Assembly (NCBI GenBank): GCA_022360275.1 | Contig: JAKSDC010000100.1 | Coordinates: forward strand, 1-8,401 | Origin: Chlorobiales bacterium | GTDB taxonomy: Bacteria > Bacteroidota > Chlorobiia > Chlorobiales > Chlorobiaceae | DNA length: 8,401 nt | Reading direction: 5' to 3' | Part shown: piece after piece, positions 5,798-8,401 of the stretch | Layout: the number at the start of each line of letters is the position of its first letter | Numbering within the stretch: position 1 is the first letter of the stretch | Position numbers and translations under genes: made by a program | The notes under the pieces: generated by a model | Databases searched by the model: none | What the model was told of the DNA's origin: nothing | The model's input: the letters and a program-made list of their open reading frames with translations, nothing else

Positions 5798-5992
5798 CAG
5801 TGTGATTATTCGGTCTGTCAGCTTGAAGAAGCTCCTGAAAGATGGGGTGGTCAATGGACGGAGCCGAAGCTTGATGCTTTCACGAAGTATGTCGAGGTTT
5901 ATCACCCGATTCTCGGGAGACGTGATTATTGGGAAACTATTTATTTCAATGGATTTGCAGGTTCCATGTCGCCTGATGCACTATGGCGATAA
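5786..5992 (+). pseudogene. Remnant of a TcmP-like (three-Cys-motif partner) gene
   Basis: An open frame between stops at 5783-5785 and 5990-5992 encodes a stretch including RWGGQWTEPKLDAFTKYV, then YWETIYFNGFAGS. This matches the N-terminal region of three-Cys-motif partner (TcmP) proteins, where a GGxWTExKL motif precedes a strand ending in D/G-AFAG. TcmP proteins are usually several hundred residues long; only about 55 recognisable residues remain. The frame has no ATG, GTG or TTG before the homologous part; the only ATG comes after FAGS, near the end. The remnant therefore lacks its start and most of its body. Two Cys residues precede the WGGQW motif. It sits between the attC-like half site and the GNAT gene, so it is probably a deletion scar. 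The assignment rests on remembered motifs. Confidence 0.6.
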
Positions 5993-6040
5993 GATTGTGT
6001 TCTAAAGAGGGAGAATTCAACTGTGTGTTGAAAAGAAGCA

Positions 6041-6802
6041 ATGGCATATATTACGTTGACCAAAGAAAACATAGAAGCCGAGCATATATGCTGCGCTTTT
6101 TCGGACAAAAAATGCTCTGACAGCTATCAAAAGAAAAAACAGTGGCTATCACATGAATTTGAAAACGGTTATGTTTTTCGGCGACTTGATGAGCGTGCCA
6201 AAGTATTTATAGAATACGGTCCGGCGGAAAAAGCATGGGTTCCGGTAACAGCGCCCAACTACCTTATGCTTGGCTGTTTTTGGGTATCGGGTAAATACAA
6301 GAAACAGGGCCACGGCAAGGCACTGCTGCATGAGGTTATAAAAGCTGCACAAGATCAGGATAAGGACGGGCTCGTGACGGTAGTGGGAACCAGAAAATTT
6401 CACTTCATGAGCGATACCAGATGGCTCCTGAAGCAGGGGTTCGAGAGCTGCGAAGAGACTTCTTCAGGCTTCAGCCTTCTCGCAATGAAAATAAAAGAAT
6501 CTGCAGATGCCCCTGTTTTTAACGATTCTGTGAAAAACGGCCGGTGCTCTGAACAGCAAGGTCTTGTCACCTATTACACCAACCGGTGTCCCTACTCGGA
6601 ATACCATGTCACGGAGTCATTGGTTGTCACGGCAAAAAAACGGAATTTGCCGCTCACAATACTCAAGCTGGAAACAAGGGAACAGGCACAGGCTGCACCG
6701 ACACCTGCCACGATTTTCAGTCTCTATCTGAATGGCAAATTCGTCACAACCGATGTGAGCGTTTGTCTGGATAGCAGGTTTGATAGAATAGTTGGACGGT
6801 AG
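6041..6802 (+). CDS. GNAT acetyltransferase with YoaP-like C-terminal domain
   Basis: This 253-residue protein has two parts. Residues about 1-150 form a GNAT acetyl-CoA-dependent acetyltransferase domain, with the acetyl-CoA-binding motif WVSGKYKKQGHGKALL (81-96) and the later segment RWLLKQGFESCEE (127-139). Residues about 174-250 match the YoaP-like domain appended to some GNAT enzymes. It begins LVTYYTNRCPYSEYHV and includes APTPATIFSLYLNGKFVT (219-236), a pattern that reads like a thioredoxin/glutaredoxin fold with a CPYS site (C183-S186). The substrate is unknown. An in-frame TGA at 6029-6031 fixes ATG 6041 as the first start. A purine-rich GAAAAGAAG precedes it, while a better AGAGGGAG lies too far upstream (6006-6013). 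Similarity to the left TA unit begins within about 10 nt after the stop. The gene appears intact and independently transcribed. Confidence 0.88.
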   Translation: MAYITLTKENIEAEHICCAFSDKKCSDSYQKKKQWLSHEFENGYVFRRLDERAKVFIEYGPAEKAWVPVTAPNYLMLGCFWVSGKYKKQGHGKALLHEVIKAAQDQDKDGLVTVVGTRKFHFMSDTRWLLKQGFESCEETSSGFSLLAMKIKESADAPVFNDSVKNGRCSEQQGLVTYYTNRCPYSEYHVTESLVVTAKKRNLPLTILKLETREQAQAAPTPATIFSLYLNGKFVTTDVSVCLDSRFDRIVGR

Positions 6803-6893
6803 TTTCATTACCCCTGAAAAATATCTCCGAACAGAGAGGAGGATTATGGTAGGGAACTCCAGTGAGATTATTGTCGTTATATTATGTGAGTTT

Positions 6894-6913
6894 TGTGCTA
6901 CATTGTGGCTACA
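6894..6913 (+). promoter_or_regulatory. Tandem TGTG(G)CTACA repeats, possible DinJ operator (right)
   Basis: TGTGCTACA (6894-6902) and TGTGGCTACA (6904-6913) repeat the block found before the left copy with no base change, about 45 nt before the antitoxin ATG. The second repeat overlaps the candidate -35 box at 6903-6908, which suits repression by the DinJ or DinJ-YafQ complex. Confidence 0.42.
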
Positions 6914-6930
6914 GTTCTCAAGAGTTTAAT
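6903..6930 (+). promoter_or_regulatory. Candidate promoter of the intact dinJ-yafQ operon
   Basis: TTGTGG (6903-6908) and TTTAAT (6925-6930) are spaced by 16 nt, matching 3 of 6 and 5 of 6 sigma70 consensus bases. The position is right for transcription starting about 20 nt before the antitoxin ATG. The left copy has lost this arrangement through a 17-nt insertion. Confidence 0.35.
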
Positions 6931-6955
6931 ACTAGATCGAGAGGGAAAGGCTATT

Positions 6956-7219
6956 ATGATTACAAAATCTGTTTTACGGGCAAGGATTGACCAGGAAACC
7001 AAGGATGAAGCTTCGGCAATTCTTGCTGCTATGGGGTTGACGATGTCGGATGCCGTAAGGTTACTGATGAAAAAAATTGTAGCGGAGAAAGCATTGCCGT
7101 TTAATCCGCTTATTCCGAATGAGGAAACAATCCAGGCGATCAAAGAGGCCAGAGCAGGCGAGACGCATACTGCCGGATCGGTAGATGAACTATTCAAAGA
7201 ACTCGATGCGGACGATTAA
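6956..7219 (+). CDS. dinJ: DinJ/RelB-family antitoxin
   Basis: This is the antitoxin of the complete pair, with 87 residues as in the left copy and the same RHH N-terminus followed by an acidic C-terminal toxin-binding tail. It should dimerise, bind YafQ to block its ribonuclease activity, and repress its own operon. ATG 6956 is chosen because it matches DinJ and has AAAGG five nt upstream. The frame extends upstream to a TTG at 6893, but that extension crosses the promoter and differs from the corresponding left-copy extension, so it is not coding. The toxin start lies inside the last codons of this gene, a 14-nt overlap typical of translationally coupled pairs. Compared with the left copy it has Leu7 and Glu56. 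Confidence 0.95.
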   Translation: MITKSVLRARIDQETKDEASAILAAMGLTMSDAVRLLMKKIVAEKALPFNPLIPNEETIQAIKEARAGETHTAGSVDELFKELDADD

Positions 7220-7487
7220 GTACACATCTAAGTTCAAAAGCGATTACAAGCGGGAGAAAAAAGGGCGCCATGGAAAAAAGCTGGAACGTCTATTGAAACC
7301 AGTTATCAACCTGCTGGCCGAAGATCAGGTGCTGCCGAAAAATCTGGTTGATCACCCATTGAGCGGCCGATGGAAGGATTGCCGCGATTGTCACATAAAG
7401 CCTGATCTTGTCCTCATATACCGAAAACCCGACAACCAAAATCTTGAACTGGTTCGTCTTGGTTCGCATAGCGAGCTGGGGTTATAG
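7206..7487 (+). CDS. yafQ: YafQ-family mRNA interferase toxin
   Basis: This RelE-fold toxin of 93 residues is expected to enter the ribosome and cleave mRNA when its antitoxin is degraded. Residues aligning with the E. coli YafQ active site are visible: H50 in DHPLSG, H63 and D67 in CHIKPD, and H88 in GSHSELGL. E. coli W68 is Leu here and the final Phe is replaced by Leu, which may alter activity or specificity. The N-terminal half is strongly basic (KREKKGRHGKKLERLLKP), suited to rRNA and mRNA contact. ATG 7206 overlaps the antitoxin end and gives the family's length; an ATG seven codons earlier lies inside antitoxin coding sequence and is unlikely. A Rho-independent terminator follows about 30 nt after the stop. 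Confidence 0.94.
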   Translation: MRTIKYTSKFKSDYKREKKGRHGKKLERLLKPVINLLAEDQVLPKNLVDHPLSGRWKDCRDCHIKPDLVLIYRKPDNQNLELVRLGSHSELGL

Positions 7488-7518
7488 GAGCATTTTCCAG
7501 AATCTTCATAGAACATGA

Positions 7519-7549
7519 TAGGGGGGGCGCGCAGCCCCCTTCTGTTTTT
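7519..7549 (+). terminator. Rho-independent terminator after the right TA copy
   Basis: A run of seven G residues (7521-7527) pairs with CCCCC (7535-7539) around a short GC-rich loop, and T residues follow (7545-7549). It ends the dinJ-yafQ transcript and corresponds to 4694-4722 in the left copy. Confidence 0.82.
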
Positions 7550-7755
7550 CTCTCATTTGTATCTCATACACCCACTTGCTTTTCATCGTTTCATCAAGTC
7601 GTTAAAGAAAGGGATTTTCGGGAATGGTGATTTGCAGGCTCTGGAAAGATTGGGGGGGGATGCTGATCGAGAGTTATGAGGTATATTGTTGGTGCAAAGC
7701 AATTATATCTGTAGTACAGATAGTGAAGTAATGTTATGTGACAGAGGTAAGATTA
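7550..7755. other. 3' flank of right TA copy and leader of the DUF169 gene
   Basis: No gene is seen. To 7738 the segment is the diverged counterpart of 4723-4900. It holds a possible promoter, TTGGTG (7689-7694) and TAGTAC (7712-7717) with a 17-nt spacer, whose -10 box lies inside a perfect palindrome. AGAGG at 7743-7747 is the ribosome binding site for the next gene. Confidence 0.45.
7706..7722. promoter_or_regulatory. Perfect 17-bp palindrome, possible operator (right)
   Basis: TATCTGTAGTACAGATA is a perfect inverted repeat with 8-bp arms around a central G, 33 nt before the DUF169 start. Its partner at 4869-4885 has two of eight arm pairs broken, while the sequence between terminator and palindrome has drifted more. 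This points to a protein-binding site, although arms this long could also form a small cruciform or RNA hairpin (with a loop of three or more bases). It is not a LexA box, which needs a longer spacer between CTGT and ACAG. Confidence 0.5.
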
Positions 7756-8401
7756 ATGGAAGCGAAAATAGTCAAAGACAGTCTTCAAAAGCTGTCTGAA
7801 GTCATATCGTTTAAATATCCCGCAACAGGTTGGCATTTTTCTGCGGAAAACTTAGAGAATTCGTTCATCTACAAAAAGGATCGATGGGTTTGTATGTTTA
7901 TGTATTGGGCAATTGTCATAAAGAAGGGAAAGAGAATTCAGTTCTCAGCAGACTGTGGGAAAGCCTGCCCCGGGATACAGGAATTTGGTGGTTTCAAACC
8001 ACCAGTGGACGATAAAGGAAAATTTATTGCTGAAACCGAACGCTTTAAAAAAACGCGTGCCCTTGCCCGAGCTTATTATCGAGATTGGGTAGCAGAGATT
8101 CACACTCCGCCAGAAAAATTCGTGTACTTTGAACAAATCGAAAAAATCGATGATAACAGGGAAATCGAAGTCGTCAATCTGTTTCCGGATATTACGGGGA
8201 TGGCAAATTTGACTGGCCTGGCTAGTTATGACCGGGAAGAAAGCGGTACGCTGATACCTGACGCTTCAGGATGTCAATCAGCTTTCTCCATTCCCTATGA
8301 CCAGAAGTTCAAAGATAGGCCAAAGTGTATTGTCGGGTCGATGGATGTCCTGATCCGGCGTTTTATACCAGATGATATGATCATGTTTTCAGCCCCCGCC
8401 A
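7756..8401 (+). CDS. DUF169-family protein, C-terminus outside window
   Basis: The frame is open from ATG 7756 to the window edge (215 codons) with AGAGG 8 nt upstream. The product matches the DUF169 family of uncharacterised bacterial and archaeal proteins. An N-terminal region around GWHFSAE is followed by a Cys motif ADCGKACPGIQEFGGF (65-80), with C67 and C71. Next comes a helical RFKKTRALARAYY segment (96-108), then the typical PPEKFVYF (118-125), EVVNLFPDITGMANLTGL (138-155), a GCQSAFSIPY segment (172-181) and the late VGSMDVLIRR and DDMIMFSAP. No signal peptide or membrane span is seen. The biochemical role is unknown; conserved cysteines suggest metal or redox chemistry. The gene directly follows the right TA unit and a palindromic operator-like site. 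It appears intact as far as visible. Confidence 0.8.
   Translation, partial: MEAKIVKDSLQKLSEVISFKYPATGWHFSAENLENSFIYKKDRWVCMFMYWAIVIKKGKRIQFSADCGKACPGIQEFGGFKPPVDDKGKFIAETERFKKTRALARAYYRDWVAEIHTPPEKFVYFEQIEKIDDNREIEVVNLFPDITGMANLTGLASYDREESGTLIPDASGCQSAFSIPYDQKFKDRPKCIVGSMDVLIRRFIPDDMIMFSAPA

Larger units (their letters stand above)
6809..7738 (+). repeat. Right copy of the duplicated dinJ-yafQ unit
   Basis: This is the direct-repeat partner of 4071-4900. Similarity starts at CCCCTGAAAA just after the GNAT stop codon and ends at GTTATG (7733-7738), 17 nt before the DUF169 gene. Antitoxin, toxin and terminator are intact here, so it represents the ancestral form of the unit better. The two copies flank about 1.9 kb of unrelated cargo in the same orientation, a layout that allows homologous recombination to delete or circularise the cargo. 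Confidence 0.85.

Noticed and set aside
5802..6005. 67-codon plus-strand frame between the DUF4062 and GNAT genes
   Set aside because: It overlaps the TcmP-like remnant in another frame, and the remnant's motif match is more convincing.
7706..7722. LexA (SOS) box
   Set aside because: The CTGT...ACAG spacing is far shorter than in known LexA sites, although the half-site ends look similar.
4071..7738. A chromosomal integron array with both TA units as cassettes
   Set aside because: TA units are common in integron arrays, but no attC-like structure ends either unit and no integrase is present. Only the DUF4062 gene has an attC-like half site.
7830..8136. Short plus- and minus-strand frames in the last 600 bases
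   Set aside because: Both fall inside the DUF169 coding frame, which is open from 7756 to the window end.
1..8401. CRISPR arrays, tRNA or rRNA genes, transposase genes
   Set aside because: No regularly spaced repeat with unique spacers, no cloverleaf-like sequence, no rRNA motif and no transposase frame was seen on either strand.

Overview
The window looks like a piece of a green sulfur bacterium (Chlorobiales) chromosome. The AlaS sequence and a Chlorobi-style ferredoxin fused to a low-complexity linker suggest this, but it is recognition from memory, not a search. Coding density is high on the plus strand. Base composition falls from GC-rich housekeeping genes on the left to more AT-rich accessory genes on the right.

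Left part (1-3931). A partial unknown gene runs leftward off the edge (440 to 1). A divergent intergenic region (441-724) separates it from alaS (725-3382), a full-length alanyl-tRNA synthetase. A dicluster ferredoxin-like gene (3401-3931) follows 18 nt later and is probably co-transcribed. This part looks like ordinary core genome.

Right part (3932-8401). This is an accessory region organised around two diverged copies of a dinJ-yafQ toxin-antitoxin cassette in the same orientation (about 4071-4900 and 6809-7738). The right copy is intact. The left copy keeps a nearly identical antitoxin, but its toxin has a net 103-nt frameshifting deletion, leaving an orphan antitoxin. Homology between the copies covers the flanks as well as the genes. 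It ends about 25 nt before the gene that follows the left copy and about 20 nt before the gene that follows the right copy.

Between the two copies lie three items: a DUF4062-type protein with a C-terminal winged-helix-like domain (4925-5764), a probable half of an integron attC site abutting its stop codon followed by a start-less remnant of a TcmP-like gene (5786-5992), and a GNAT acetyltransferase with a YoaP-like C-terminal domain (6041-6802). A DUF169-family gene (7756 onward) follows the right copy and leaves the window.

Taken together, the right part reads as a small, repeatedly rearranged island. A toxin-antitoxin unit was duplicated around cargo, at least one cargo gene looks cassette-derived, and decayed fragments mark former insertions. 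The best candidates for something new are the DUF4062 gene with its attC-like scar, the intact-antitoxin/broken-toxin pair beside a live copy, and a 17-bp palindrome preserved in the same place upstream of two unrelated genes.
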